DNA of 64,000 nt from Flavobacteriales bacterium. GTDB taxonomy: Bacteria > Bacteroidota > Bacteroidia > Flavobacteriales_D > Crocinitomicaceae. Position 1 is the stretch's first letter; each line of letters opens with the position of its first letter. The stretch lies in contig CANHHA010000001.1 of assembly GCA_947460825.1 (NCBI GenBank), positions 124,001 to 188,000 of the forward strand, written 5' to 3'. The position numbers and the translations under genes are program-made. Shown piece by piece: positions 8,582 through 17,845 of this stretch. The notes beneath the pieces are model-generated. The model was not told where the DNA came from and did not search any database. It saw nothing but the letters and a program-made list of their open reading frames with translations.

Positions 8582-9382
8582 ATGCCCGTTTCGCTCATCA
8601 TTACGGTCTATAAAGACTATAAAACACTTGAACGTGTGTTGGAATCTGTTTGTCAGCAATCGATCATTCCAGCACAAATCATCATAGCCCATGATGCTAT
8701 TGATCTTACCATCCGCAAAACGATAGATAAATTCTCAGGCACCCTCAACATCACGCACATTGATCAAGAGGATACTGGATTTAATAAAAATAGAATACTC
8801 AACAAAGCAATTCTTCTTTCCAGCAATGAAAAGCTAATTTTTATTGATGGGGATTGTGTGTTACATCCCAAGTTTGTCGCAGCGCATCGGACGTACATTC
8901 AAGTGGGATATTTCACCGCGGGAAGGAGACTAGATCTCGACCAAAAAACTTCAGAGCAGATTCGAACCCTTGGATTGCGCGCAATCAATCTCTACAGGTT
9001 ACTCGTGCAAAAAACAAAACGCATTGAAGAGGGGATATATTTCCCAGGAAGGCCCTTACAGTTGAACAAGCGGGTTCGATTATTAGGATGTAACATGGGT
9101 TGGCACAAACAAGACCTATTGGCACTCAATGGATTTGATATGGATTACATTTTACCGGGATACGGTGAGGATACCGACATTGAATACCGCGCCCACCTCA
9201 TGGGTATAAAGTCTGTTAACCTTCGATGGAAAGCCATTCAATACCATCTTTTTCACGAACGTCCCGAACGAGAAGAGGACATAACGGAAAGTCGCCTTAT
9301 GTTTGAAAAAAAGAAAGAAATTGGATACTATTTTTGTGAACACGGGCTCACAAACCTTGATTTAAAGTTTCCGCACGAATAA
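8582..9382 (+). CDS. Glycosyltransferase family 2 protein
   Basis: The 266-residue GT-A fold enzyme starts with the canonical PVSLIITVYKDYKTLERVL strand-helix. DGDCVLHP is the metal-binding DxD-like motif, and the acceptor region contains GCNMGWHKQDLLALNGFD and YGEDTDIEYR. This resembles the galactosyl-transferase/GT2 group that adds core sugars to lipooligosaccharide; the sugar cannot be assigned. The start at 8582 is favoured because a -7 box overlaps the alternative TTG. It stands apart from the large polysaccharide locus, so it may act on a conserved core structure. Confidence 0.88.
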   Translation: MPVSLIITVYKDYKTLERVLESVCQQSIIPAQIIIAHDAIDLTIRKTIDKFSGTLNITHIDQEDTGFNKNRILNKAILLSSNEKLIFIDGDCVLHPKFVAAHRTYIQVGYFTAGRRLDLDQKTSEQIRTLGLRAINLYRLLVQKTKRIEEGIYFPGRPLQLNKRVRLLGCNMGWHKQDLLALNGFDMDYILPGYGEDTDIEYRAHLMGIKSVNLRWKAIQYHLFHERPEREEDITESRLMFEKKKEIGYYFCEHGLTNLDLKFPHE

Positions 9383-9427
9383 AACAACTAATTTTACGAT
9401 TCAAACGTCTCCTGCTCACTCCAAGTC

Positions 9428-12400
9428 ATGAAACATTTTTTTTTAATTTCCTTAATACTGTTGGTGGCGTTACACGGCCACGCACAACGCGGTAAAGATG
9501 GGTCCTACACGGTTACCTCCTTAAATGCTTTAGTGAACAGTTACACCGTACTTAATGCCAATGCATCGGCTGGACAATCCTTAATTACCGTTGCGTCAAA
9601 TACCATGGTTGGTGGATTTTTTCAAGGGGTTCTGACTCCAGGTGATTTAATCATGATCATTCAAATGCAAGGCGCAAATCTCAATGTGGATACCTACCCC
9701 GCCAGTGAATATGTTTCGTCTAACGGACAATTCTGGGGCCCCTACACCACGCCACAAGGGCACATAAACGATTGGTTTCAATACATTCCGTTGTGGGGTG
9801 AAATCACTAACTACAATAACGCTGGTAAATTCGAGCTCGCTGAGGTCAAATCCATTTCAGGAGCGAATACAATCAGTCTGATGTGTCCTCTGAGTAACAA
9901 CTATTCGATTTCCGGACACGTTCAAGTTGTTCGTGTTCCTCGGTATATAAACCTAACTCTGAATGCAAATACGTCGATTGTACCTAGTTTATGGAATGGA
10001 AACACGGGTGGCGTCGTAGCGGTAGAAGTTAACGGCAACCTGCTCATTAATTCTAGTGCTAAAATTTCAGCAAGTGGCTATGGCTTTCGCGGCGGTGCTA
10101 CGGAAGATCAGACCTTAGGGAGTCCACCCGGAAATGTGAATGATGTTGGATTTTGCGCGTCTCATGTGGCTACCCAAGGAGCAGAAAAAGGAGAAAGTAT
10201 TGCAGGATTCTACACAGAATATGACGCCATATACTCCAGGTATTGTAAGAGTGCTGCTGCTAATGGCGGCGGCGGCGGAAACAATCACAACGCCGGAGGT
10301 GGAGGCGGATGTAATGTGGGTAATGTGGCGCTAACCTACACAGGAAAAGGAGTTCCTAATCCTACGTATAACGTGAATTGGAATCTAGAATTAGCCGGGA
10401 TGGGCGGGTCAATTAGTCCGGGCGGAGGAAGAGGTGGTTATTCTGGCGCTACAGTAAACCAAAACGAAAATACCGTTGGTCCGAACAGTACCCCTTGGGG
10501 AGGTGATTATCGAAGAAAAGAAGGCGGTTTGGGTGGTCATCCCCTAACCCAAGATAATACGCGCTTGTTTGCAGGAGGAGGAGGCGGTGCTGGAGATCAG
10601 AACAACGCGCAAGGAGGTAATGGAGGACGAGGTGGAGGCATCGCTTACATCAAAGTTTATGGTAGTATCTCAGGTAATGGAACCGTTGAAGCGAATGGTG
10701 CCAACGGAGTAAACGCCAATCCAAATGGGCAAACAGCCCCTCAGGCATCAACACAAAAATATGGAAACGATGGTGCGGGTGGCGCAGGAGGAGGTGGAAG
10801 TATTTACATCTCCAATGCTAGCGCCATACCGAATACCATTACGCTTCAAGCCAATGGAGGAAATGGAGGAGATCAAGTCATTTCCTTTGGGGCATTTGCC
10901 CCATCACCTTCCATGGAAGCGGATGGACCCGGTGGCGGTGGCGGCGGTGGATACATTTCCATAACAAACGGAACCCCTATTCAGCAAGTGAATGGAGGAA
11001 TATCTGGCGTCACAAATTCAACCTTTGTTCCGAATTTCCCTCCAAATGGAGCTACGGGAGGTGCAAGCGGGATTTCAACTACAAACACCTCTTTTTATGA
11101 CATTATTGCCGCGAATGATACCCTTTGCGGTTCTGGTTCAGCCACACTCAGTGCTTCAACCATTGGAAATCCACCCGCTGGGAATTTAACATGGTATACC
11201 ACCCCTTTTGGTAATACCGTTGCAGGTACTGGAATAACTTTCACTACCCCTGTGCTCAACACCACGACAACCTATTATATCGCCCTTTGTCCTGGATCAT
11301 TCCGCAAACCAGTTACTGTTGTAATTGGAGCCTCTCCCCTAATTACTGGAATCCCAACCATTACAAACGCAACGTGTTTAGTTCCAGGTTCCATAAGTGG
11401 ACTTAGCGTAAGCGGTGGTGCACAACCCTACAGCTTCGTATGGTCTAATAATGGAGGAAACGCGCAAAATCTGACCAATGCTCCTGCTGGCACCTATACA
11501 CTCACTGTTTCAGACGCTGCAGGTTGTTCTACCACTTCTTCTCCTTATACAATTACCGGGACGAGCGGTCCAAGCGTTAACACGACCAATGCAGTAATTA
11601 CCCCACAAACGTGTAATGGAACCCTGGGAAGCATTAGCGGAATCACCACCACTGGAAATAATTTAACCTATTCTTGGAGTAATAATGGTGGTACTTCGAT
11701 AAGTCCTTCTGGTTTAGTAAGTGGCAGCTATACCCTCACTGTAACCGATGGAAATGGGTGTGTTGCCGTTTCAAGTCCACTAACAGTTCCATTCATTAGT
11801 GGCCCTACTATAGATTCCAATCAAGCCGTATATTCCATAGAACATTGCGGACAAAGCGATGGGGGAATTAGTGGAATTACAGCCACAGGTGTAGGGATAC
11901 AATACCAATGGACACCTGGCAACGGCAACTCGGTCAATCTTAGTAATGTAGCGGCCGGACAGTATACCCTTGTAGTTACGGATCAAAATAACTGCACGGA
12001 TACAATAGGTCCACTTACCATTCAGGCTTCTACCCCTCCCGTTATTGATACAAGTTCAATTCAATTACTAAATGAACTTTGCGGGCAAAACAATGGAGGG
12101 ATTTCCGGTATAACAGTTAGCGGTGGCACCGCCCCGTTAACCTACCTTTGGTCGAACCAACAAACTACCCTAAATATCCCAAATGGCCTAGCACCAGGTT
12201 CTTATTCCTTGGTAGTGACTGATATCGAAGGATGTATGGATAGCATCACTGGATTAACAATTAGTTCCACTGGAGGTCCTTCAATTGATACAACACAATT
12301 GCTCATTACGCCGCTGGGTTGCGAGGGGGAAGCGGGAGCAATTTCAGGAATCACCAGCAATGGTAATGGAATTCAATACAGCTGGAGTAATTCCGTAAAT

Positions 12401-13234
12401 ACAGCCAATAACACCAACCTTACGGCCGGAACCTACGTGCTAACCATAACTGATGCTAACAATTGCACTTCAACAATGACTGTTTTCGTTCCTGCGTTAA
12501 CACCTGTGGTCCTTGATGAAACTCAGGTAACCTTGGTTAATCCGACCTGCTTAGTAAATGGAAGCCTTACCGGAATAACCGCAAGTGGAGGAACAAACTC
12601 CTATACCTATACTTGGCAACCTGGAAACATCAATAGTTTGAATTTACAAAATTTAGCTGCAGGCAGCTATCTTCTTTTGGTAACCGATGCCAATGGGTGT
12701 AGTGATACCTCTGCGCTATATACCTTAACCCCACCAAACAATCCCATTGCTTCATTTACCTATACTCCGCTCATTCCCAATCTTGGTGATAGCGTAACAT
12801 TTACAAACACTTCAATAAATTACACTACAGAACAATGGGTGAACGCGGGAATCACTGTGTTTCAACCTTCCCCATGGAGTTATAGTTATACCGCAGGGAC
12901 CTTTCAAGTGACATTGACCGTAACCAATAACGAAGGATGCGTGGATACCGCGAATGCATTCATTACGGTGTACGACCAAATTGAAGTACCCAATGTATTT
13001 AGTCCCAACGGAGATCAAATCAATGAGGTATTATATATCCAATCCCTCAAACCAAATACATCCCTTACCATCCTCAACCGATGGGGAAATGTGGTTTACT
13101 TTTCCGAAAATTACTTGAATAATTGGAACGGAACGGATGAAAACGGAACGGAGCTTACCGAAGGAGTTTACACCATTATTTTAACAGACCTACAGCAAAA
13201 TGAGGCATACTACTTTATTCACTTATTTCGATAA
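9428..13234 (+). CDS. Giant T9SS type B cargo with glycine-rich region and SprB-like repeats
   Basis: The 1268-residue secreted protein starts with a signal peptide (MKHFFLISLILLVALHGHAQ). A beta-rich N-terminal domain runs to about residue 210, followed by a region to about 545 full of runs of 4-7 Gly. An Ig-like domain lies at about 555-640. Six SprB-like repeats of about 75 residues span roughly 640-1100. A PKD-like domain (about 1105-1180) is followed by a C-terminal CHU_C/type B sorting domain (NVFSPNGDQINEVLYI, LTILNRWGNVVYF, WNGTDENG). T9SS would carry it across the outer membrane and attach or release it. SprB repeats occur in a gliding adhesin of Flavobacterium, so an adhesin role is plausible but unproven. 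Confidence 0.9.
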   Translation: MKHFFLISLILLVALHGHAQRGKDGSYTVTSLNALVNSYTVLNANASAGQSLITVASNTMVGGFFQGVLTPGDLIMIIQMQGANLNVDTYPASEYVSSNGQFWGPYTTPQGHINDWFQYIPLWGEITNYNNAGKFELAEVKSISGANTISLMCPLSNNYSISGHVQVVRVPRYINLTLNANTSIVPSLWNGNTGGVVAVEVNGNLLINSSAKISASGYGFRGGATEDQTLGSPPGNVNDVGFCASHVATQGAEKGESIAGFYTEYDAIYSRYCKSAAANGGGGGNNHNAGGGGGCNVGNVALTYTGKGVPNPTYNVNWNLELAGMGGSISPGGGRGGYSGATVNQNENTVGPNSTPWGGDYRRKEGGLGGHPLTQDNTRLFAGGGGGAGDQNNAQGGNGGRGGGIAYIKVYGSISGNGTVEANGANGVNANPNGQTAPQASTQKYGNDGAGGAGGGGSIYISNASAIPNTITLQANGGNGGDQVISFGAFAPSPSMEADGPGGGGGGGYISITNGTPIQQVNGGISGVTNSTFVPNFPPNGATGGASGISTTNTSFYDIIAANDTLCGSGSATLSASTIGNPPAGNLTWYTTPFGNTVAGTGITFTTPVLNTTTTYYIALCPGSFRKPVTVVIGASPLITGIPTITNATCLVPGSISGLSVSGGAQPYSFVWSNNGGNAQNLTNAPAGTYTLTVSDAAGCSTTSSPYTITGTSGPSVNTTNAVITPQTCNGTLGSISGITTTGNNLTYSWSNNGGTSISPSGLVSGSYTLTVTDGNGCVAVSSPLTVPFISGPTIDSNQAVYSIEHCGQSDGGISGITATGVGIQYQWTPGNGNSVNLSNVAAGQYTLVVTDQNNCTDTIGPLTIQASTPPVIDTSSIQLLNELCGQNNGGISGITVSGGTAPLTYLWSNQQTTLNIPNGLAPGSYSLVVTDIEGCMDSITGLTISSTGGPSIDTTQLLITPLGCEGEAGAISGITSNGNGIQYSWSNSVNTANNTNLTAGTYVLTITDANNCTSTMTVFVPALTPVVLDETQVTLVNPTCLVNGSLTGITASGGTNSYTYTWQPGNINSLNLQNLAAGSYLLLVTDANGCSDTSALYTLTPPNNPIASFTYTPLIPNLGDSVTFTNTSINYTTEQWVNAGITVFQPSPWSYSYTAGTFQVTLTVTNNEGCVDTANAFITVYDQIEVPNVFSPNGDQINEVLYIQSLKPNTSLTILNRWGNVVYFSENYLNNWNGTDENGTELTEGVYTIILTDLQQNEAYYFIHLFR
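11341..12735 (+). repeat. Six tandem SprB-like modules in the T9SS cargo gene
   Basis: Each module of about 75 residues has the order: Cys near the start, GxISGIT, a YxWSN core, an AG(T/S)Y(T/S)L turn, then VTDxxGC. DNA identity between modules is low, so the duplication is old or diversifying. Boundaries are approximate. Confidence 0.8.
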
Positions 13235-13246
13235 TATAATTACACC

Positions 13247-14020
13247 ATGGTTAACGCAGGATTGATTACAGGAGCCTCGAGTGGCATAGGAAAAGAACTC
13301 GCTCGAATACATGCATCACGCGGAAACAACGTGGTTTTGGTTGCCCGGAGGGTTGACGCATTAAACCAGCTCGCCACAGAGCTCAGGGATAAATATTCGA
13401 TTGAAGCACATGTATTTGCTGCGGATTTGGGGAACATGGAAGAAGTAGAACGGCTGATTTCTAGCATTAAATCCACCGGGATTTTTATTAATTATCTATT
13501 CAATAATGCCGGATTCGGTGGCTGGGGTAAATTCTCAGATCGATCCGCATCGGATGACCATCAAATGATTGCTGTAAATGTGCAAGCCTTAACCGCGTTA
13601 ACTCATGGCTTTCTTCCCGAAATGATTGAGAAAAATGAAGGGAAAATACTTCATACGGCAAGTACCGCAGGATTTATTCCGGGTCCGCTTCAGGCCACCT
13701 ATTTTGCGACCAAAGCGTTTGTGGTTTCCTTAACCAAGGCGACAAATTATGAATTACGAAATACCGGAGTTAGTGTTACTGCGCTTTGTCCTGGGCCCGT
13801 TAAAACGGAATTCGAATTTGCAGCAGGCATGGGAAATTCGAAAATGTTTGAAAAAGGCGCCGATGCATATTCTACTGCACTAAAGGGATATAAAGCAATG
13901 ATGAAAGGAAAATCCATCGTCATTAGCGACCTTGGCTTTCATATCTTAATCAATTATCTCTCTCCATTTATTCCAGAAATATTCATTCTTAAGGTGGTGG
14001 AAAAAATACAAACGAAGTAA
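13247..14020 (+). CDS. SDR family oxidoreductase
   Basis: The 257-residue short-chain dehydrogenase has the cofactor motif TGASSGIG at residues 8-15, NNAG near 86, and the catalytic Ser, Tyr and Lys in HTASTAG and YFATKAF. An Arg pair after strand 2 (VARRVDAL) suggests NADP(H) preference. The substrate is unknown; close types are general 3-ketoacyl or steroid-like reductases. The C-terminal segment is hydrophobic (FHILINYLSPFIPEIFILKVV), suggesting membrane association. It begins 12 nt after the T9SS cargo gene and may be read through from it. Confidence 0.87.
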   Translation: MVNAGLITGASSGIGKELARIHASRGNNVVLVARRVDALNQLATELRDKYSIEAHVFAADLGNMEEVERLISSIKSTGIFINYLFNNAGFGGWGKFSDRSASDDHQMIAVNVQALTALTHGFLPEMIEKNEGKILHTASTAGFIPGPLQATYFATKAFVVSLTKATNYELRNTGVSVTALCPGPVKTEFEFAAGMGNSKMFEKGADAYSTALKGYKAMMKGKSIVISDLGFHILINYLSPFIPEIFILKVVEKIQTK

Positions 14021-14027
14021 AATGTCG

Positions 14028-14035
14028 TAACTTTG
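14028..14035 (+). promoter_or_regulatory. TAnnTTTG -7 box for the tatA/B-like gene
   Basis: TAACTTTG ends 5 nt before the ATG at 14041, supporting that start over the TTG at 14038. Confidence 0.65.
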
Positions 14036-14040
14036 TTTTG

Positions 14041-14484
14041 ATGATTACATTGCCACTGCTTTTTAACGATGTTGACGGCTATGAAGTACTCGTCATTATT
14101 CTCGTGGTGCTTATTTTTTTTGGTCCAAAGAGCATACCAGGTATTGCGAAAACCCTAGGAAAAGCATTATTTTCCATTCGAAATGCATCCGAAGAAATCA
14201 AAAGTGAAATTCGAAAGTCTGGCGTGGATATCAAAAAAGATTTAAACATCGAACAGATTTTGAAACAACCGGAAGAAGAATTATTGAAGCCCATGGATCA
14301 GATATTCTCAGACATCGGAAATACCATGCATTACGAAGCGAGTAAAATCAATACGGTGATTCAACAACAATCCGAAAGCGAGCATCTAACTTCTGAGGCA
14401 AGTTCATCGGAATCTGAATCAATGGAGCCATCCATAGAGAACCCGAAATTAACTCAAGAAAATACCCCATCAAATGACGTATAA
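14041..14484 (+). CDS. Twin-arginine translocase TatA/TatB family protein
   Basis: About 147 residues. An N-terminal membrane helix (EVLVIILVVLIFFGPKSIP) carries the FGPxxxP hinge of Tat proteins. An amphipathic helix (IAKTLGKALFSIRNASEEIKSEI) and a long acidic Ser/Glu-rich tail follow. The family forms the pore or receptor for folded proteins bearing twin-arginine signals. The tail length is more like TatB, the hinge is shared, and no TatC is seen in the window, so I leave TatA versus TatB open. Its 3' end overlaps purE by 11 nt. Confidence 0.85.
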   Translation: MITLPLLFNDVDGYEVLVIILVVLIFFGPKSIPGIAKTLGKALFSIRNASEEIKSEIRKSGVDIKKDLNIEQILKQPEEELLKPMDQIFSDIGNTMHYEASKINTVIQQQSESEHLTSEASSSESESMEPSIENPKLTQENTPSNDV

Positions 14485-14965
14485 GGTTGCAATTATCATG
14501 GGAAGCGCCTCTGATTATCCAATCATGAAGGAAGCGGAGCTTATTTTAAAGGATTTTGGAATCCCCACCCATGTGGAGGTCGTTTCGGCGCACAGAACCC
14601 CAGAAAAGATGGTGGCTTTTGCAAAAGCCGCTAAGTCAAATGGAATTAATGTAATAATTGCCGGCGCCGGTGGGGCAGCGCACTTGCCTGGAATGGTCGC
14701 ATCGCTTACTTCTCTTCCCGTAATTGGCGTTCCGATAAAATCAAGTAATTCAATCGATGGTTGGGATAGTATCTTAAGTATTTTACAAATGCCCAATGGC
14801 ATTCCTGTTGCTACCGTGGCCTTGAATGCTTCAAAAAATGCCGGTATTTTGGCCGCTCGAATAATCGGTGCAACTGACCCAGAAATTGGAGCGCTTATTG
14901 ATGCGTATGCGCAACAAATGGAAACTGCTGTGGCGGAGAGTCAGGAACGCTTAACTCAGCGATAA
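14474..14965 (+). CDS. purE: 5-(carboxyamino)imidazole ribonucleotide mutase
   Basis: The 163-residue class I PurE converts N5-CAIR to CAIR in purine synthesis. The phosphate-binding IMGSASDYPIMKEA motif, SAHRTPEKM and the GAGGAAHLPGM loop are all present, and length matches the family. The ATG overlaps the tatA/B-like gene by 11 nt, so translation is likely coupled. Its 3' end overlaps the convergent DUF1343 gene by 10 bp. No purK is seen nearby. Confidence 0.97.
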   Translation: MTYKVAIIMGSASDYPIMKEAELILKDFGIPTHVEVVSAHRTPEKMVAFAKAAKSNGINVIIAGAGGAAHLPGMVASLTSLPVIGVPIKSSNSIDGWDSILSILQMPNGIPVATVALNASKNAGILAARIIGATDPEIGALIDAYAQQMETAVAESQERLTQR

Positions 14966-16158
14966 ATTAAATATTTCTTACGAATGCTTAGGAATTTTTC
15001 TATTCCTGGTTCCCATGATGCTCTAATTTCCTTAGGACCCCAACCCTTGTATAATTGTTCTTTTAATGTATTGGTTCCTGCCAAGCGGTTGAAGAAGGCA
15101 TTTTGATCAATAAATACAGCAGAATCCCCGAGTAAATCTCGCGCATTGGTTAAGAAAAATAAGTTCAACTCGTACGTTCGAGTTTGGGAGTTTTTCGCCA
15201 AATCAAAGCCATGACACATGCGGTCCACATGCGGGGGGTTCTTGGCGCCTGTTTGAGGCTTGGGCACAAAGTAATACCCAATATTTGGAAATCTCGGGTG
15301 CCCGTATTGCTCAAAAGGTCGTCCAGTCCCTCGACCAATACTTACTGTGGTAGCTTCAAAAAGACAAAGACTGGGATACAACGCAATGGCCAGATCAGAT
15401 TTCAAATTGGGAGACGGGGGAACGGGAAGCCTGTACACGGATTTATGGGAATAGTTTTTACATGGAATTACCTGAAGCTGACATTGGATAGAGTCACTTA
15501 ACCAAAACTCACCGTTGATCATAGTGGCGTATTCACCGATGCTCATTCCATATACTATAGGCACTGGATGCATTCCCACAAAGGACTTAAAATCAGGCTC
15601 TAAGATCGGCCCGTCCACATAATGCGCATTCGGATTCGGTCGGTCAAGAATAATCAAGCGTTTATTGTTTTCCGCACACGCTTCCATTACATAGTGCAAG
15701 GTGGATAAATACGTATAAAATCGAACTCCAACATCTTGAATATCAAAAATAACAACATCCACATCCAACAAGTCAAAGGCGGTAGGCTTCTTGTGGTTTC
15801 CATACAACGAGACTACCGGAATTCCCGTACGTTCATCTTTTGAACTATAGATGTGTTCCCCGGCGTCACCCTCCCCTCTAAATCCATGCTCGGGTGCGAA
15901 AATCTTTACGATATTAATTTCTTCACAAAGCAAGGTATCTACCAAGTGAACTCCTTTCACCACAGAGGTTTGGTTCGCTACGACTGCAATGCGTTTTCCC
16001 TTCAAACTATCCAAATAAAGCCCCATGCGTTCAGCACCTGGGTAAATTGGTTTTGTACCAGATGAGCCCGCAATTCCCGAAGCATTAATAAACCAACCGA
16101 GTACAAGTAAAACGAATAGACGAATTAACCAAGGATAATTTTGTGATCCATGCTGCAT
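14956..16158 (-). CDS. DUF1343 protein, NamZ-type exo-beta-N-acetylmuramidase-like
   Basis: The ORF track starts at 16311 inside the divergent permease gene. The ATG at 16158 gives MQHGSQNYPWLIRLFVLLVL, a signal-peptide-like N-terminus, so about 400 residues is preferred. DUF1343 signatures are VANQTSVVKGVHLVDTL, FAPEHGFRGEGDAGE, DIQDVGVRFYTYLSTLHYVME, ILDRPNPN and SIGRGTGRPFEQYG. The family includes NamZ, which removes terminal MurNAc during peptidoglycan turnover; that role here is by homology. It is exported, probably periplasmic. Its stop region overlaps purE by 10 bp. Confidence 0.88.
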   Translation of the reverse strand: MQHGSQNYPWLIRLFVLLVLGWFINASGIAGSSGTKPIYPGAERMGLYLDSLKGKRIAVVANQTSVVKGVHLVDTLLCEEINIVKIFAPEHGFRGEGDAGEHIYSSKDERTGIPVVSLYGNHKKPTAFDLLDVDVVIFDIQDVGVRFYTYLSTLHYVMEACAENNKRLIILDRPNPNAHYVDGPILEPDFKSFVGMHPVPIVYGMSIGEYATMINGEFWLSDSIQCQLQVIPCKNYSHKSVYRLPVPPSPNLKSDLAIALYPSLCLFEATTVSIGRGTGRPFEQYGHPRFPNIGYYFVPKPQTGAKNPPHVDRMCHGFDLAKNSQTRTYELNLFFLTNARDLLGDSAVFIDQNAFFNRLAGTNTLKEQLYKGWGPKEIRASWEPGIEKFLSIRKKYLIYR

Positions 16159-16174
16159 ACCCAATAGATTAGCG

Positions 16175-16182
16175 TATTTTTG
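16175..16182 (+). promoter_or_regulatory. TAnnTTTG -7 box for the LolC/E-like permease gene
   Basis: TATTTTTG lies 19 nt before the GTG start at 16202, inside the short divergent region shared with the DUF1343 gene. Confidence 0.55.
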
Positions 16183-16201
16183 GCTTAGTAAATTAAAAAA
16201 A

Positions 16202-17845
16202 GTGTCAGTAGAAATTTTCATTGCAAAACGGATTCTTCCGAATCGCTCGCAAGGTATAAAAGTTTCCCGTCCGATTTTGCGCATAGCAGTAATAAGTATT
16301 TCACTATCCATTGTTGTAAACCTACTAACCCTCGCTGTAGTGAATGGTTTTCAAAATGAAATCCGTAGAAAGGTCACTGGATTTACAGCTCCACTTTTTA
16401 TACAACATGAAAACAATGCTGATTTCTACGAATCCGACCCGATACATACTTCAAGCCGTGTAGAACGCGTACTGAAAGCAACAGTTGATGTGCAAGGATT
16501 TAATCGCGTAGCCTATAAACCTGGATTAATTCAAGCGCTTGGAGAACGATCGGATGTGGTAGGATTGGTATTTAAAGGCATTGACCAGTCCTATAATTTT
16601 TCGTTCATTCAGGAACATTTAATCGAGGGAAAGATTCCAAGCTACATTGGCCCCTCTGTTTCATCCGAAATATTGATTTCTTCGCGGATATGCAAGAAAC
16701 TAAATCTAAAGTTAAACGATGAGATTTCAGCATTTTTTGTGAAAGACTCTCCCATTTCCAGGAAGTTTAAAATTATTGGCATTTACGATACTGGCTTTGA
16801 AGATTACGACGAGAAATTGGTGATCTGCGATATCCGTATTACCCAAAAATTAAACGATTGGGGCCTTAGCGGTCAGCTAGATCTCTGGGATTCTTTAGAG
16901 AATAACCAATTCGTAGTTAGTTTTGCTATGCAAGGAAAGCCAACGAACATAAGCTATGATTGGGGTAAAGGATTAAGTCAATTCCAAGGACAATATCTTG
17001 GGACCAAGCTCAGCGATACCACACTGCGTGTAAAACTTTACGAAACCACCACGGAGCTAAAAACGCAACTCATTGATTCTCATGAGATTAATATCCGCTA
17101 TTTAACGACCGCTCGAACGGCGCCTGGAGCATCTAACAACCCGTATAAAGAAATTTTGGATGAATCGGGGCTGCATTATCGGTACTATTATCCTGTAAGC
17201 AATGCGGAAACCCGGGTATATGAGGTGAAGATCAGCGCAGGAAATGGTACATCGGGTGATTTCATTTCGGGATACGAAATCCATACGAATGATTGGTATG
17301 AATTAGACCATACGCTACTGGCCTTAAGAAAACAATTAAAACTCATCCCCAACGAACATGGGGAATTGGTGAAGGTGGTTAGTATTTTTGATTTGGAGCA
17401 AGATTTATTCAATTGGTTAGCTTTTCTAGACATCAATGTGATTATCATCCTGGTATTAATGCTGTTGATTGGAATCATTAACATGGGCTCTGCCCTGTTG
17501 GTATTGATAATAATTCGATCAAATTTCATTGGATTAATGAAAGCGATGGGAGGCAGTAATCGACAACTGCGAAGAATCTTCTTAATTCAAGCAGCGTATT
17601 TGGTAGGAAGTGGCATGTTCATTGGAAATATTGCAGGACTAGCCCTCTATGCACTGCAGCGTTTCACGGGAATGTTAACCTTGAATCCGGAGGTATATTA
17701 TTTAGATCGAGTACCTGTTGAATTAACCTTGAATTCATTTTTACTACTGAATTTAGGCAGCTTTGTAGTCTGCATGACCGCCTTGTTGCTCCCAAGCGCA
17801 TTAATTGCCAGAGTTAATCCAGTAAAAACGATTAAGTTTAATTAA
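16202..17845 (+). CDS. LolC/E-type ABC transporter permease (FtsX-like), enlarged
   Basis: The 547-residue membrane protein starts EIFIAKRILPNRSQGIKVSRPI, typical of lipoprotein-releasing permeases. It has one N-terminal helix (about 25-50), a large periplasmic MacB-like domain, and three C-terminal helices with an FtsX core (INMGSALLVLIIIRSNFIGLMKAMGG). Usual LolC/E length is about 400, so the periplasmic part is larger by roughly 130 residues. No ATPase partner (LolD) is adjacent. The likely role is release of lipoproteins to a LolA-type carrier. It shares the palindromic TTAA with convergent typA as both stop codons. Confidence 0.85.
   Translation: MSVEIFIAKRILPNRSQGIKVSRPILRIAVISISLSIVVNLLTLAVVNGFQNEIRRKVTGFTAPLFIQHENNADFYESDPIHTSSRVERVLKATVDVQGFNRVAYKPGLIQALGERSDVVGLVFKGIDQSYNFSFIQEHLIEGKIPSYIGPSVSSEILISSRICKKLNLKLNDEISAFFVKDSPISRKFKIIGIYDTGFEDYDEKLVICDIRITQKLNDWGLSGQLDLWDSLENNQFVVSFAMQGKPTNISYDWGKGLSQFQGQYLGTKLSDTTLRVKLYETTTELKTQLIDSHEINIRYLTTARTAPGASNNPYKEILDESGLHYRYYYPVSNAETRVYEVKISAGNGTSGDFISGYEIHTNDWYELDHTLLALRKQLKLIPNEHGELVKVVSIFDLEQDLFNWLAFLDINVIIILVLMLLIGIINMGSALLVLIIIRSNFIGLMKAMGGSNRQLRRIFLIQAAYLVGSGMFIGNIAGLALYALQRFTGMLTLNPEVYYLDRVPVELTLNSFLLLNLGSFVVCMTALLLPSALIARVNPVKTIKFN

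Noticed and set aside
14956-16311. The long start of the DUF1343 ORF at 16311
   Set aside because: It would run through the 5' end of the divergent permease gene and lacks family similarity. The ATG at 16158 gives a signal peptide.
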